Notes: a model not told the origin generated them from the letters alone. DNA of 64,000 nucleotides from an uncultured Desulfobacterales bacterium (GCA_937915545.1 CALGIJ010000004.1:248001-312000); one strand, 5' to 3'. Shown: positions 34,889-46,025, counted from the stretch's first letter. Numbers and translations: made by a program.

Positions 34889-36256
34889 ATGAGACCACAT
34901 CGACACCTCAATCTTCTTGCCGCTGTCGCCCTTGCCATGGTCATCGCGTATTACGGCTGTAGCCCGGCAACCGCCGCAGAGAAGGCCGAGACGATGATCG
35001 TCTCCGCCGAAGGCTTGGTCGACCCCAATGCGGAGATCTACAAAAAGGACAAGGGCCTGATGGTCGACGACCTGCGCCGCGACGCGCAACGACAGGCGGT
35101 GGAGAAGGCGGTTGGGGTCTATGTGGAGAGCGGCACTCTGGTGGAGAACTACCTGCTCATCGAGGATAAGGTGCTCTCGAAGACTAAGGGGCTGATCAAG
35201 CAGATCATCGAACAGTCGCCGCCAACCCTGGGCGATGACGGCCTGATGCATATGCATATCAAGGCGGAAGTCTTCCTCGGCGAGGTGAAGACGGCCCTGA
35301 TGAGCCTCTCCAAGGAAAATCGCCTCAGCCTCATCAAGGAGCGCGGCAATCCGACCATCTCCGTCGCCGTTGTCGTCCGCGACGCCAAACGCAGTGCCGA
35401 GGATGTCCCGGAGAACTCATCCATCGCCGAGAACATCCTCAAGGGACACTTCGTCAGCTTCGGCTACCGGGTATGGTCCGAAGACTATACCAAGCTCCTC
35501 CGCAAGGATGCCGGCGCCGCTTCCAGCAACCGCCGCGTCGCCGATTTCTCGGTCATCGGCGAGGCCAAGTTCAAACAGACATCGATCACCCTCAAGGCTT
35601 CGGGGCTTCAGGTGACCAAGCATGTGCTCACCTCGTGGACGGTGAAGTGCATCAACAATCACACCGGTGAAGAGATCTATTTCAACAACAAGGTTCCCAG
35701 GAGCACCTCCTGGGCCGACGAAGACCAGGCCCTCGAGGATATCGGCCGTCTCATCGGCGAGGAATTCAATAAGGATTTCTTCGAAAACGAGCTGATGAAG
35801 CCGTCGCAGCGCTATCAAATCCAGCTGAGCGGTCTGCCCGACTACGACACCGCTCTGCTCTTCAAAAACGAGTTCAACGGGCTGCGCAATATCCTCAATG
35901 CCGAGTTAGAGAACTTCGAGAGCGACGGACTCAGCCTCTTCGAGGTCGAGACCAGTGGCGGCGGCAACCTCGCCCAGGTGGTCAACAGCTTTGTCATCAA
36001 ACCACTCAACGCCAAGCTGGAGGGCCCGCAGCTGAAGCTCGTCTCTCAGCACGGCAATGTGGTGCGCATCGCCCTGGAGGGGGGCGGCCAGGCGGAAGCG
36101 CTGCAGAAATCCCTGCAAAGCACCCCTCCGGCCGCCCTGGCCACGGCGGCGCCGGAACGAATCAAGAAGTTAACCCAGGACAAGGCGCTGCTTGAAAAAG
36201 TCGGCCGCATGAACCCCGGCCTCGAGGAACATACAGGCGCCCCGCCGAGACAATGA
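34889..36256 (+). CDS. FlgT-like periplasmic/outer-membrane protein
   Basis: This 455-residue protein has a signal peptide; a Cys in AYYGCSP might be a lipid site, but the lipobox is poor. The segment IVSAEGLVDPNAEIYKKDKGLMVDDLRRDAQRQAVEKAVGVYV is like the N-terminal domain of FlgT and related proteins, where the A-R-x-x-A-x-x-x-A helix is diagnostic. The middle and C-terminal parts are mixed alpha/beta and unassigned. FlgT belongs to the Vibrio flagellar H-ring, but no flagellar genes are nearby, so another envelope role is likely. Confidence 0.6.
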   Translation: MRPHRHLNLLAAVALAMVIAYYGCSPATAAEKAETMIVSAEGLVDPNAEIYKKDKGLMVDDLRRDAQRQAVEKAVGVYVESGTLVENYLLIEDKVLSKTKGLIKQIIEQSPPTLGDDGLMHMHIKAEVFLGEVKTALMSLSKENRLSLIKERGNPTISVAVVVRDAKRSAEDVPENSSIAENILKGHFVSFGYRVWSEDYTKLLRKDAGAASSNRRVADFSVIGEAKFKQTSITLKASGLQVTKHVLTSWTVKCINNHTGEEIYFNNKVPRSTSWADEDQALEDIGRLIGEEFNKDFFENELMKPSQRYQIQLSGLPDYDTALLFKNEFNGLRNILNAELENFESDGLSLFEVETSGGGNLAQVVNSFVIKPLNAKLEGPQLKLVSQHGNVVRIALEGGGQAEALQKSLQSTPPAALATAAPERIKKLTQDKALLEKVGRMNPGLEEHTGAPPRQ

Positions 36257-36373
36257 AGCCTGTGGAGGAGGTCACAGCGCCTGACTGAGGCGAATAGAAC
36301 CGTAGGACACCCGTACGAGGTGGCAACGCGATATCACATCACTCATCATTCTTTACCTGAGGAGGACCGAACA

Positions 36374-37159
36374 ATGAAACAACATGGGCTGCTCTTGCTG
36401 TCTCTCACCCTCGTCTCCGTTGCCGCCCTGCTCTCCGGGTGCGTGCCCTCGAGCACCGGCGCTGGCGGTTCCTCATCGCAGATGGCCAACAAAGTGGCCG
36501 ACGACAACATGTATCAACCGGTGGAGTACGCCAACGCCGCCAAAAAAGGGCCAACGGTGATCGTCATCCCCGGCAATATCAAAAGCAGCAGCGCCACCTT
36601 CACCCAGAAGGTCACCCCAAACAATATCGCCGACTTCGGCGAGATCGAGCTGAGCAACGCCAACTTCAAGGTGCTCGAGCGGACCGACCTCGGCCCGATG
36701 CTCAATGAGATCGAACTGGCTGTCAATATGGGCTCTCCTGACGCCCTGAAGAAATTCAAGAAGGGAAAATTCGGCACCACCAAGTGGTTCATCAAGTTCG
36801 ACATCCTCAAGGCGGAAGAGGTTGCCGAGGCCGGCCAGGGCTTCGACGGCAACGCCATTGGCTCGATTATCGGCACCGTTGTCGGCGGCAAGGCCGGGGC
36901 AATAAGCGATACCGCCATCAGTTCTGCCAGCGCCAGCGAAAAAGCGGCAGTGTGGCTGGTCGGCCTGCGCTACAAAATCCTCGACGCCTCGACCTCGGAA
37001 CAGGTCTCAACCGGCTATATCGAACGTAAAATGGAAACAGGCAAGAAGGCGCAATCCCTGCTTGGCATCTCCGGACACGCCTCGCAACTGGTCACCCTCG
37101 ACACGGTGGTGCAGCGGTTGGTGCAGGAGGCGGTGGTCAAGATCGATCAGCAGAAATAG
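36374..37159 (+). CDS. CsgG-like lipoprotein
   Basis: This 261-residue lipoprotein starts at ATG 36374 after GGAGGACC and has lipobox LLSGC. The mature part contains a Rossmann-like CsgG/LpoB core: PTVIVIPGNI, IELSNANFKVLERTDLGPMLNEIELA and a C-terminal amphipathic helix. A glycine-rich hairpin (IGSIIGTVVGGKAGAISD) may be membrane-inserting. It is the last gene of the three-gene cluster and is followed by a strong terminator. CsgG-like proteins form outer-membrane pores or activate penicillin-binding proteins. Confidence 0.65.
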   Translation: MKQHGLLLLSLTLVSVAALLSGCVPSSTGAGGSSSQMANKVADDNMYQPVEYANAAKKGPTVIVIPGNIKSSSATFTQKVTPNNIADFGEIELSNANFKVLERTDLGPMLNEIELAVNMGSPDALKKFKKGKFGTTKWFIKFDILKAEEVAEAGQGFDGNAIGSIIGTVVGGKAGAISDTAISSASASEKAAVWLVGLRYKILDASTSEQVSTGYIERKMETGKKAQSLLGISGHASQLVTLDTVVQRLVQEAVVKIDQQK

Positions 37160-37180
37160 ATTCGTGTAACGAAGGGAGAG

Positions 37181-37220
37181 GGCCGGACAACCTTGGCATG
37201 GTTGTCCGGCCGGCTTTTTT
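37181..37220 (+). terminator. Rho-independent terminator of the CsgG-like cluster
   Basis: GGCCGGACAACC (37181-37192) pairs perfectly with GGTTGTCCGGCC (37200-37211) around 7 nt, followed by a T6 run. It lies just past the end of the convergent aroA gene. Confidence 0.9.
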
Positions 37221-37234
37221 GATGAAGGCGCGGC

Positions 37235-38506
37235 TCAGCCCCCGCCGAGCAGGGCGAATCGCTCCCAGAAGTCGGGAAAACTCTTGGCGACGCACTCCGG
37301 ACCTTTGATGCTCACCCCCGGGACTTTCAACCCGGCGACGGCAAAACACATCGCCATGCGATGATCACTATAGGTCTCGATCTCAGCCCCATGGAGATCG
37401 ACGCCACCTTTGCCGTGGATGATCAGCGCCGCATCGCGCTCCTCCACCCTAGCCCCCATCCTGCTCAACTCCCGTGCCACTGCCGACAAACGATCACACT
37501 CCTTGATGCGCAGATGGGCGATGTTCTCGATGACCGTCGTGCCATGAGCGAAGGCAGCCACCACCGCCAGGGTGGGGACGACATCGGGCATATTTCCCAT
37601 GTCTATGGTAATACCCTCGAGACGTTCCGCGCCGATCAGTCTCAGCCCCTCCCCGCTTCGCTCCACCGTGCACCCCATCCTGCCCAGCAGAGGCACCAGC
37701 ATGGCATCCCCCTGGAGCGACGGCACGGGAACGTTGCTGACCGTCACCCGGCCACCGCATACCGCCGCTGCCGCCCAGAAATACGAGGCGTTGGAGGCAT
37801 CCCCCTCGATCGCATAGCGACGGCCCCGGTAGCTGCCCTGGGGAATGGCGAATGAGCTGAAATCCTTTGCACATTCGACGAATACACCGAAGTCGGCCAT
37901 GACCGACAAGGTCATGGCGACATAGGGCTTGGAGAGAATCGGCCCCTGCACCTCGAGAAAGGCCGGGGTGTGCGCGTAGGGGGCGACCAGCAGCAGCGAG
38001 GAAAGATACTGGCTGCTTTTCCCTTCAGGGAGGACGGTCCTGCCGCCGGCCAGCCCCTTTGCAACGATAACCAGCGGCGGACAGTCTCCGCCCGCCTCGG
38101 CACGGATATCGACGCCCCAGCCGCGCAAGGCTGAGAGCAGCGGGCCAATGGGGCGCTGTCGCATGCGCTCGTCACCGTCGATAAGGTAAGTCGAGGTGCC
38201 CAGAGCGGCCACCGAGGCGAGAAAGCGGGTGGCGGTGCCGTTGTTGCCGAGGTAGAGCGGCTGAGACGACGGGGCGATCTTCCCGCCCCGGCCATCAACC
38301 CGCCACTCTTCGCCCTTGTCGATGTCAACCCCGAGCTGCACCAGGGCACGTGAAGAATATTCGGTATCTTCGCTGTGCAGCGCACCCACCAGGGAACTCG
38401 AGCCTTCGGCGAGGGCGGCGGCAATGAGCGCCCTCTGGGTGAGGCTCTTTGAGCCAGGCACAGTGATAGTGGCATCTATATTCGCCACGGGGACGATCTC
38501 TTTCAT
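37235..38506 (-). CDS. aroA: 3-phosphoshikimate 1-carboxyvinyltransferase (EPSP synthase)
   Basis: This 423-residue enzyme starts at ATG 38506. It has the conserved VPGSKSLTQRALIAAALAEG (phosphate-binding Lys), LYLGNNGTATRFLASVAAL (LGNAGTAxR-type motif), SSQYLSSLLLVAPYA, IEGDASNASYFWAAAAV and RIKECDRLSA. It joins phosphoenolpyruvate to shikimate-3-phosphate in the shikimate pathway. It is 75 nt downstream of pyrD on the same strand. Confidence 0.96.
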   Translation of the reverse strand: MKEIVPVANIDATITVPGSKSLTQRALIAAALAEGSSSLVGALHSEDTEYSSRALVQLGVDIDKGEEWRVDGRGGKIAPSSQPLYLGNNGTATRFLASVAALGTSTYLIDGDERMRQRPIGPLLSALRGWGVDIRAEAGGDCPPLVIVAKGLAGGRTVLPEGKSSQYLSSLLLVAPYAHTPAFLEVQGPILSKPYVAMTLSVMADFGVFVECAKDFSSFAIPQGSYRGRRYAIEGDASNASYFWAAAAVCGGRVTVSNVPVPSLQGDAMLVPLLGRMGCTVERSGEGLRLIGAERLEGITIDMGNMPDVVPTLAVVAAFAHGTTVIENIAHLRIKECDRLSAVARELSRMGARVEERDAALIIHGKGGVDLHGAEIETYSDHRMAMCFAVAGLKVPGVSIKGPECVAKSFPDFWERFALLGGG

Positions 38507-38581
38507 GGCAGGTCTTTCTCTCTCGATTTCTTGCGTCGCTAGCGGGCCGCGGGCTTGTGCCGCAGGCAATGGTGCTGGTGA

Positions 38582-39526
38582 TCAGTTGCAGTGCAGGGCG
38601 CCGATGATGTCACGAATAGCGGGCAGTTTCTCCGCCCGCGCATAGGCGGCGATGCCGTCGACAACCTCCTCAGAGGCCCGAGGATTGGCGAAGTTGGCCG
38701 TGCCGACCTGTACCGCCGTCGCCCCGGCAAGCATGAACTCCAGCGCATCCTCGGCGGTCTCGATACCGCCGATGCCGATGATCGGCACCGCGACCGCTTT
38801 GGCCACCTGGTAAACCATGCGCAGGGCGACCGGCTTGATCGCCGGCCCCGACAGTCCGCCGATGACATTTGCCAGGGTCGGCCTCCTCGTCTTCAAGTCG
38901 ATGGCCATGCCAATCAGGGTATTGATCAGCGAGACACAGTCGGCCCCAGCCTCCTCCACCGCTCGAGCGATAACCGTGATATCGGTGACATTGGGCGAGA
39001 GCTTGACCAGCACCGGCACCTTGGCCCGTCCCTTCACGGCGCGGGTCACCGCCGCAGCCATGGCCGGGTCTGTACCGAAGGCCACCCCCCCCTTTTTGAC
39101 GTTGGGGCAGGAGATATTGACCTCGATGGCCGCGACACCTGGGACGTCGGCGAGGCGAGTGGTGATCTCCTCGTATTCAGCAATGGAATCGCCCAGGATA
39201 TTGACGATCACCGGCACCAGCAGTCCCTGCAGGTACGGCATCTTCTCGCTGATGAAGCGGTCGACGCCGACATTCTGCAAGCCGATGGCGTTGAGCATGC
39301 CACAGGCGGTCTCGACTATGCGCGGGGGTGGGTTGCCGGCACGCGGATGGAGGGAAATCCCCTTGACAATCACCGCTCCGAGGCGATGGAGATTGACGAG
39401 GTTCTCGAACTCCCGGGCATAGCCAAAGGTGCCGGAAGCGGTCATCACCGGATTGGCGAGTTGCAGCGAACCAATCCTCACCCGCAGGTCGGGCTCGTTT
39501 TCATCCCGCGGCATCACAACTTCCAT
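38582..39526 (-). CDS. pyrD: Dihydroorotate dehydrogenase, class 1B catalytic subunit
   Basis: This 314-residue FMN enzyme has NPVMTASGTFGYAREF at the N terminus, VIVKGISLHPRAGNPPPRI, EVNISCPNVKKGG (catalytic Cys in the NISCPN loop), VKLSPNVTDI and IIGIGGIETAEDALEFMLAGATAVQVGTANF. It oxidises dihydroorotate to orotate. The pyrK subunit gene overlaps its start by 13 nt, as expected for the PyrD/PyrK heterotetramer that uses NAD. Confidence 0.96.
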   Translation of the reverse strand: MEVVMPRDENEPDLRVRIGSLQLANPVMTASGTFGYAREFENLVNLHRLGAVIVKGISLHPRAGNPPPRIVETACGMLNAIGLQNVGVDRFISEKMPYLQGLLVPVIVNILGDSIAEYEEITTRLADVPGVAAIEVNISCPNVKKGGVAFGTDPAMAAAVTRAVKGRAKVPVLVKLSPNVTDITVIARAVEEAGADCVSLINTLIGMAIDLKTRRPTLANVIGGLSGPAIKPVALRMVYQVAKAVAVPIIGIGGIETAEDALEFMLAGATAVQVGTANFANPRASEEVVDGIAAYARAEKLPAIRDIIGALHCN

Positions 39527-40299
39527 ATCAGATCCTCCGCATCATATACCGGCCCGTCAAGACAGACATGAGTATAGTCGCCGCCGGCGGCGGGACGGTT
39601 GCAGCCGAGGCAGGCCCCCATGCCACAGGCCATGGTAGTCTCCACCGAGACCTGACAGGGCACTCCGCGAACGCGGCACATGGCGGCTACCCGGGCGAGC
39701 ATCGGTTCCGGCCCGCAGGCATAGACAATGCTTTGCGAGGTGAGCTGTTCGCCGAGGATTTCTGTAACGAAACCAGCATGTCCGAGTGAACCATCGTCTG
39801 TGGCACAGTGGGCTGGCCACCCGAGCAGGCGAAAATCCTCCAGCAGCGGCTTCAGTTCACTGGCGCTGCGTGCTCCAAGGAGAAGGAGGTCATCGCCACC
39901 GCTGGCTTTCTGGCGAAGAATCTCCTTGGCGAGAAAGAGCATCGGTGCGATACCCAGGCCTCCAGCGACCACCAGCGACCTTCGCCCGTGGTCGATGCGA
40001 AACCCCCGGCCGAGTGGCCCGAGCACCGAGATAGTCTGTTTTTCGCTGGCAGCGGCGAGTATCTCGGTGCCTTTGCCAACTCTCTTAAAATACACCTGTA
40101 CCGTGCCACCGGAGCCAACCTGATGGATGGAGAAGGGGCGGCGCAGGAGCGGGTCGCGCCCAAGACCCGCTTTGAGCATGACGAACTGGCCAGGCCTGGC
40201 CGCCGCGGCGATCTGCGGACTGTACAGGGTCAAACGGCAATTGCCTTCGGGGAACCGCTCCACACGGACAACGGTTGCATTTTCCTGATATTGTGTCAT
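39514..40299 (-). CDS. pyrK: Dihydroorotate dehydrogenase electron-transfer subunit
   Basis: This 261-residue protein starts at ATG 40299 (an upstream in-frame start at 40326 is less likely). It has a ferredoxin-reductase FAD domain (RRPFSIHQ), an NAD domain (GGLGIAPMLFLAKEIL and YACGPEPML) and the C-terminal [2Fe-2S] motif CGMGACLGCNRPAAGGDYTHVC. It passes electrons from PyrD to NAD. It is first in the pyrK-pyrD-aroA run and divergent from the prepilin peptidase gene. Confidence 0.95.
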   Translation of the reverse strand: MTQYQENATVVRVERFPEGNCRLTLYSPQIAAAARPGQFVMLKAGLGRDPLLRRPFSIHQVGSGGTVQVYFKRVGKGTEILAAASEKQTISVLGPLGRGFRIDHGRRSLVVAGGLGIAPMLFLAKEILRQKASGGDDLLLLGARSASELKPLLEDFRLLGWPAHCATDDGSLGHAGFVTEILGEQLTSQSIVYACGPEPMLARVAAMCRVRGVPCQVSVETTMACGMGACLGCNRPAAGGDYTHVCLDGPVYDAEDLIWKL

Positions 40300-40368
40300 A
40301 TACACCTGTATTGAAACAGCTTTCACCGCCTATACTTCGTCACTCCTCTTTCGGAGAACCTATCGGCC

Positions 40369-41160
40369 ATGAGCAGCACCTTATTTCTCTATCTTGTCGG
40401 CGCCATCTTCGGTGCCATCGTCGGCAGTTTTCTCAATGTCGTCATCCTGCGCCTTCCCGACCCTGATCAATCGATCGTCTTTCCGGGATCACACTGCCCA
40501 CAGTGCAACACCCCCCTGGCATGGTTCGAGAATATCCCCATCTTCAGCTATCTCGTGTTGCGCGGCCGCTGCCGCCACTGCCGGGCGACCATTTCGCCGC
40601 AGTACCCACTCGTCGAGGCGCTGACCGCGGCTATCGCCATGGCCCTCCTGGCTCGGTTCCAGTTGACCTTTCTCGCCGCGGCCCTCCTCGTCTTTGCGGC
40701 AGCTCTTGTGGTGGTGATCGTCATCGACATCCGCCTGCAGATCATTCCCGACCTCATCAGCCTGCCCGGCATCGTCCTCGGCGTACTCGTTTCCCTCATC
40801 GGCGGCGTGGTGTCCTGGCAAAGCTCGCTTATCGGTCTGTTCGCCGGTGGCGGTGTCCTCTATGGCCTGGCCCTCGGTTACGCCCTGCTGCGCAAAGTGG
40901 AAGGCATGGGGGGCGGCGATATCAAGCTGCTCGCCATGATCGGGGCATGGCTCGGCTGGCAGTCGCTGCCCTTCGTCATCCTCGTCAGCTCCCTCAGCGG
41001 TTCCTTGGTCGGCATCATCGCCATGCTGCAGCAGAAGAAAGGTGGCCAGACACGCATTCCCTTCGGGCCGTTTCTCTCACTGGCCGCCCTTCTCTATGTC
41101 TTCTTCCTCGATCAGGTGCAGGAGTTCTACACCCTCTACCTGAGCGGCCAGTGGCCATAA
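40369..41160 (+). CDS. pilD: Type IV prepilin peptidase / N-methyltransferase
   Basis: This 263-residue inner-membrane protein has about eight membrane segments. The N-terminal methyltransferase region has the double zinc motif CPQC (about residue 43) and CRHC (about residue 68). The aspartyl protease residues are in IDIRLQIIPD and GMGGGDIKLL. It cleaves and methylates type IV pilins or type II secretion pseudopilins. No pilin genes are adjacent. Confidence 0.94.
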   Translation: MSSTLFLYLVGAIFGAIVGSFLNVVILRLPDPDQSIVFPGSHCPQCNTPLAWFENIPIFSYLVLRGRCRHCRATISPQYPLVEALTAAIAMALLARFQLTFLAAALLVFAAALVVVIVIDIRLQIIPDLISLPGIVLGVLVSLIGGVVSWQSSLIGLFAGGGVLYGLALGYALLRKVEGMGGGDIKLLAMIGAWLGWQSLPFVILVSSLSGSLVGIIAMLQQKKGGQTRIPFGPFLSLAALLYVFFLDQVQEFYTLYLSGQWP

Positions 41161-41173
41161 TGACCGAAACCGC

Positions 41174-41821
41174 TCAATAACGGTCTGCCTCTCCCAGCAA
41201 CCAACTCCCCAGATTCCTGCCCACCTGCATTGCCTCCTCGCCCTGTTCCCTGCTATGGCCATAAGCGGGGTAGCGCTTTTTCCACCAGCCGTATTGGCGC
41301 GGTACGACCTTGCCGCGCAGTTGCAGAATCAGTCCCAAAACGCGCCATGGTTCCTTTTGCGGGTGCATGAAGACGATGGGGCGGCCAATGGTACATCGCT
41401 GTCCCCCAAGCAGGCGACGAAAAAAGTATACGTGCCAGCGCCAGTAGGAACGACAGGAGATAAAAGGCACTACGATATTGCCGACGCAAAGGGTCGACCG
41501 ATAACGCCGCAGAAAATCGAGGACCGGCCCGCTGGGATTATAGGACCATGTCGGCCCGGCAACGACGATACAGTCCCATTTCTGATGACAGTGCGCGGCA
41601 ATGGGGCGAATGGTCATTGTCTTGCAGAAAAAGGTGGCCAGCATCGCCAAGAATAGCCGCCGATTGGAACGGAAGGGAAACTCGAACGGCACATTCGGCT
41701 CGAGCCGTTCCAGAACGACCTCAATCCCTTTGCTCTCGAGACCAAGAAGAAACTTCTTCAACAGTGTTTTGGTCTGCTGAGTGTAGGAGTAGTAGACGAT
41801 GAGCACACGCTTCGCAGGCAA
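41174..41821 (-). CDS. Flavodoxin-like protein
   Basis: This roughly 215-residue protein is proposed to start at TTG 41821, preceded by AAGGAG at 5-nt spacing; the frame is open 63 nt further upstream. It begins RVLIVYYSYTQQTKTLLKKF, the phosphate-binding loop of flavodoxin folds, and continues with DCIVVAGPTWSYNPSGPVLDFL. The C-terminal half is rich in Arg and aromatic residues and not typical of simple flavodoxins. Substrate or partner is unknown. Confidence 0.65.
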   Translation of the reverse strand: MPAKRVLIVYYSYTQQTKTLLKKFLLGLESKGIEVVLERLEPNVPFEFPFRSNRRLFLAMLATFFCKTMTIRPIAAHCHQKWDCIVVAGPTWSYNPSGPVLDFLRRYRSTLCVGNIVVPFISCRSYWRWHVYFFRRLLGGQRCTIGRPIVFMHPQKEPWRVLGLILQLRGKVVPRQYGWWKKRYPAYGHSREQGEEAMQVGRNLGSWLLGEADRY

Positions 41822-41882
41822 GACCGCTCCTTCCTCGGCGTCTCGCCCCTGACTGCCGGCTGGCCGATAACCCCTTTGTAAC

Positions 41883-41919
41883 AAAAAAAAAGGCCCCCGA
41901 CAAGTCGAGGGCCCTTTTT
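41883..41919 (-). terminator. Terminator of the dsr operon (bidirectional)
   Basis: A 9-bp stem with one mismatch (41892-41900 with 41905-41913) around CAAG is flanked by a T9 run on the minus strand and a T5 run on the plus strand. It lies 22 nt after the dsrP stop. Confidence 0.85.
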
Positions 41920-41940
41920 CGTCAGCGGTTGAGAGCGGAC

Positions 41941-43119
41941 TTAGTGCCCTTCCACCTCATGTTCCACTTTTACAGCGATTTTATAGAGAATGGTCACCAG
42001 CAGGAAGCCTGTGGCCCAGATCCCCAGAGTGATGCCAATCTCGTTGGCGGTGGGATAGTATTCCACCACCTCGTCGAGCGGGTTGACAGCCAGGCCACCC
42101 ATGACAAAGCCAAGGCCTTTGTCGAGCCACAGGGCGATAAAGGTCATCAGGCAGCCGATGCCGACGAGCAGATCGTTGGACATCTTGGTGATCTTCATAT
42201 AGGCGAAGAGGGCCAGCGCACCAAAACAGAAGGTCACCGAGGTCCACATGAAGGGCACGAGGTTGTTGTAGACATGGCCATGATGCTCAAGCCCGAAGAA
42301 GAGGTATTCGAGGGAATGTTTATGGCCGGGAATATTGGAATAGTAGCCTACGAAGAACTCAAGGCAGACAAAGAAGGCATTGATAATGGCGGCATACATG
42401 ATGATGGTGATCAGCTTGTTGATCGCCTCCTTACCGGCATCGAAGTTGGCGATGCGCTTCATTACCAGGCAGGCGATGACGATCAGGGCCGGGCCGGCGG
42501 CAAAGGCCGAGGCGAGGAAGCGCGGGGCGGTAATCGCTGTCAGCCAGAAGTGGCGCCCGGGAAGACCGCAATAGAGCATGGCGGTGACGGTATGGATGGA
42601 AACCGCGAAGGGGATGGAGATGTAGACGAAGACATACACCCATTTCGGCGGCTTGACCTGTTTCCTCTCAGCCGTGAGGATAACCCAGCCGCAGATGACA
42701 TTGAGGCTGAGATAGCCGAGCAAGACCACCATATCCCAGAAAAGCATGGAGTTGGGAGTGGGGTGGAAGATCATGTTGAGCCCACGCAGCGGCTGCCCGA
42801 TATCGGCCATGATGAACATCAGACACATGACGATGGAGGCGATGGCGAGGAACTCGCCAAGGATGGTGATCCTACCGAACACCTTGTAGTTATGGATATA
42901 ATAGGGGAGCACAAGCATGAGCCCCCCGGCGGCGACGCCGACCAGGAAGGTGAACTGGGAGATGTACAGCCCCCAGGAGAGGTCGCGCCCCATGCCGGTC
43001 AGGTGCATGCCGTAAATGAACTGGCGCAGGTAACATATCGCCCCGACCGCAATGAATGCGGTGAGAAATGCCAGCCACATCCAGTAGTTGGAGTTTCCTT
43101 TCAACGCTTTTTCAATCAT
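41941..43119 (-). CDS. dsrP: DsrP, NrfD-family membrane subunit
   Basis: This 392-residue membrane protein of the NrfD/PsrC family has about ten helices, starting WLAFLTAFIAVGAICYLRQF and including GLYISQFTFLVGVAAGGLMLVLPYY. It is the quinone-interacting membrane subunit of the DsrMKJOP complex and works with the periplasmic Fe-S subunit DsrO. It starts 7 nt after the dsrO stop and is the last gene of the operon. Confidence 0.95.
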   Translation of the reverse strand: MIEKALKGNSNYWMWLAFLTAFIAVGAICYLRQFIYGMHLTGMGRDLSWGLYISQFTFLVGVAAGGLMLVLPYYIHNYKVFGRITILGEFLAIASIVMCLMFIMADIGQPLRGLNMIFHPTPNSMLFWDMVVLLGYLSLNVICGWVILTAERKQVKPPKWVYVFVYISIPFAVSIHTVTAMLYCGLPGRHFWLTAITAPRFLASAFAAGPALIVIACLVMKRIANFDAGKEAINKLITIIMYAAIINAFFVCLEFFVGYYSNIPGHKHSLEYLFFGLEHHGHVYNNLVPFMWTSVTFCFGALALFAYMKITKMSNDLLVGIGCLMTFIALWLDKGLGFVMGGLAVNPLDEVVEYYPTANEIGITLGIWATGFLLVTILYKIAVKVEHEVEGH

Positions 43120-43126
43120 GTTGCCC

Positions 43127-43921
43127 TCACACTATGTAAAAGACTGACGGTTTCGTTCCCAGGGCGGCGTTGCGCTGGATGGTGTGTTCCCGGTCAAGAA
43201 CCTTGCGAATCTCGGAGTTGGGGTCGTTGAGATCACCGAAGATGATCGCTCCCACTTCCTTGACCGCCTCGACACAGGCCGGCTCCTGGCCACGCGCCAG
43301 ACGCTCGCCGCAGAAGTTGCACTTCTCGACCACGCCGCGCATTCTTGCCGGAAAATCGGGATTGACCGACTTGAGGAGCGGCTGCGGGTCCATCCAGTTG
43401 AAGCTCCGTGCCCCGTAAGGGCAACCCATCATGCAGAAGCGGCAGCCGATGCAGCGATGGTAGTCCATGGCGACGATACCGGTCTTCTTCTCGACGAAGG
43501 TGGCCTTGGTCGGGCAGACACGCACGCATGGGGGCTGGTCGCAGTGGTTGCAGAGCACCAGGAACTCGCTCTCGCGGGTAATCTTCGAGGCGTGATTGAC
43601 CGATTGATCGATGAAAGCATTGGCGTAGGCGGTCTTCCAGATCCACTTGATCTCGCTCTTCTTGCCCTCGATTTTCGGCACGTTGTGCACGCGGTGACAG
43701 GCCTCGGTGGCCTTGTCAAGCAAGTCGGTCCTGCCGTAGAGCTTGCGCATGTCGATGAGCAGACCTAACCGCATCCCCTGACGCGTTTCCTCTCCATGGC
43801 CGGCAGCAGCGGCCGAGGCCATGGCTGGAGTGGCGTTGAGATTGACGACCACCGGGGCGCTGAGACCGGCCAAGGCAGTCGCACCGGCGAGTTTCAAGAA
43901 CGTTCTTCTTTGCTTATCCAT
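43127..43921 (-). CDS. dsrO: DsrO, periplasmic Fe-S subunit
   Basis: This 264-residue protein has a Tat signal (RRTFLKLAGATALAGL). The mature part carries ferredoxin-type clusters: CNHCDQPPCVRVC, CIGCRFCMMGCPYG and CNFCGERLARGQEPAC. It transfers electrons between DsrJ and DsrP on the periplasmic side. The ATG shares one base with the dsrJ stop (TAATG), so the genes are translationally coupled. Confidence 0.95.
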   Translation of the reverse strand: MDKQRRTFLKLAGATALAGLSAPVVVNLNATPAMASAAAAGHGEETRQGMRLGLLIDMRKLYGRTDLLDKATEACHRVHNVPKIEGKKSEIKWIWKTAYANAFIDQSVNHASKITRESEFLVLCNHCDQPPCVRVCPTKATFVEKKTGIVAMDYHRCIGCRFCMMGCPYGARSFNWMDPQPLLKSVNPDFPARMRGVVEKCNFCGERLARGQEPACVEAVKEVGAIIFGDLNDPNSEIRKVLDREHTIQRNAALGTKPSVFYIV

Positions 43922-44322
43922 TAGTGTGTCTCCTTCTTCGCCGCCGCGACGTCTGGGGTCAAGTGGCAGTCCCAGCAATAAACATTGACGGAGGTGTAGG
44001 TGTGGCAGCTGTCGCAAAACTTATCCTTGTTGGTATGACACTGCATGCAGGCAGTCTGCAATCCCCGACGATATTCCTTGCCCCCAACGGTGACCGCGGT
44101 CTTGTTGGCGGAGCGAAGCACGTCGTCACGCCACTCGTTGAGCAGCACCATATGCTTGGCGCGCATCTCGGTGGCGGAAGCGACACATTCCTTCTCCCCA
44201 CCCGGAGGCAGCTCAAGCTTGGGCACCGTGCTGGCCGTAGAGAAGGCGTTGAACCAGATCGGGAAAGTCACCAACAGGACGAAGATCACCAGTCCCGGTA
44301 TTATTGTTCCTTTATTGTACAT
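43921..44322 (-). CDS. dsrJ: DsrJ, triheme cytochrome c
   Basis: This 133-residue protein has an uncleaved-type N-terminal membrane helix (about residues 8-26) and three c-haem motifs, CMQCH, CDSCH and CWDCH. A conserved upstream Cys in the segment KECVASATEM may be the unusual His/Cys ligand known for DsrJ. It is the periplasmic haem subunit of DsrMKJOP. Confidence 0.95.
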   Translation of the reverse strand: MYNKGTIIPGLVIFVLLVTFPIWFNAFSTASTVPKLELPPGGEKECVASATEMRAKHMVLLNEWRDDVLRSANKTAVTVGGKEYRRGLQTACMQCHTNKDKFCDSCHTYTSVNVYCWDCHLTPDVAAAKKETH

Positions 44323-44354
44323 TACCTTTGCTCCTCTATTCGATTCTCGATTGT

Positions 44355-45983
<1,629 letters not shown>

Positions 45984-46025
45984 CGTAACTCTTCCTCTCA
46001 AGCTGGTATTGGGTAAATGAACGAT

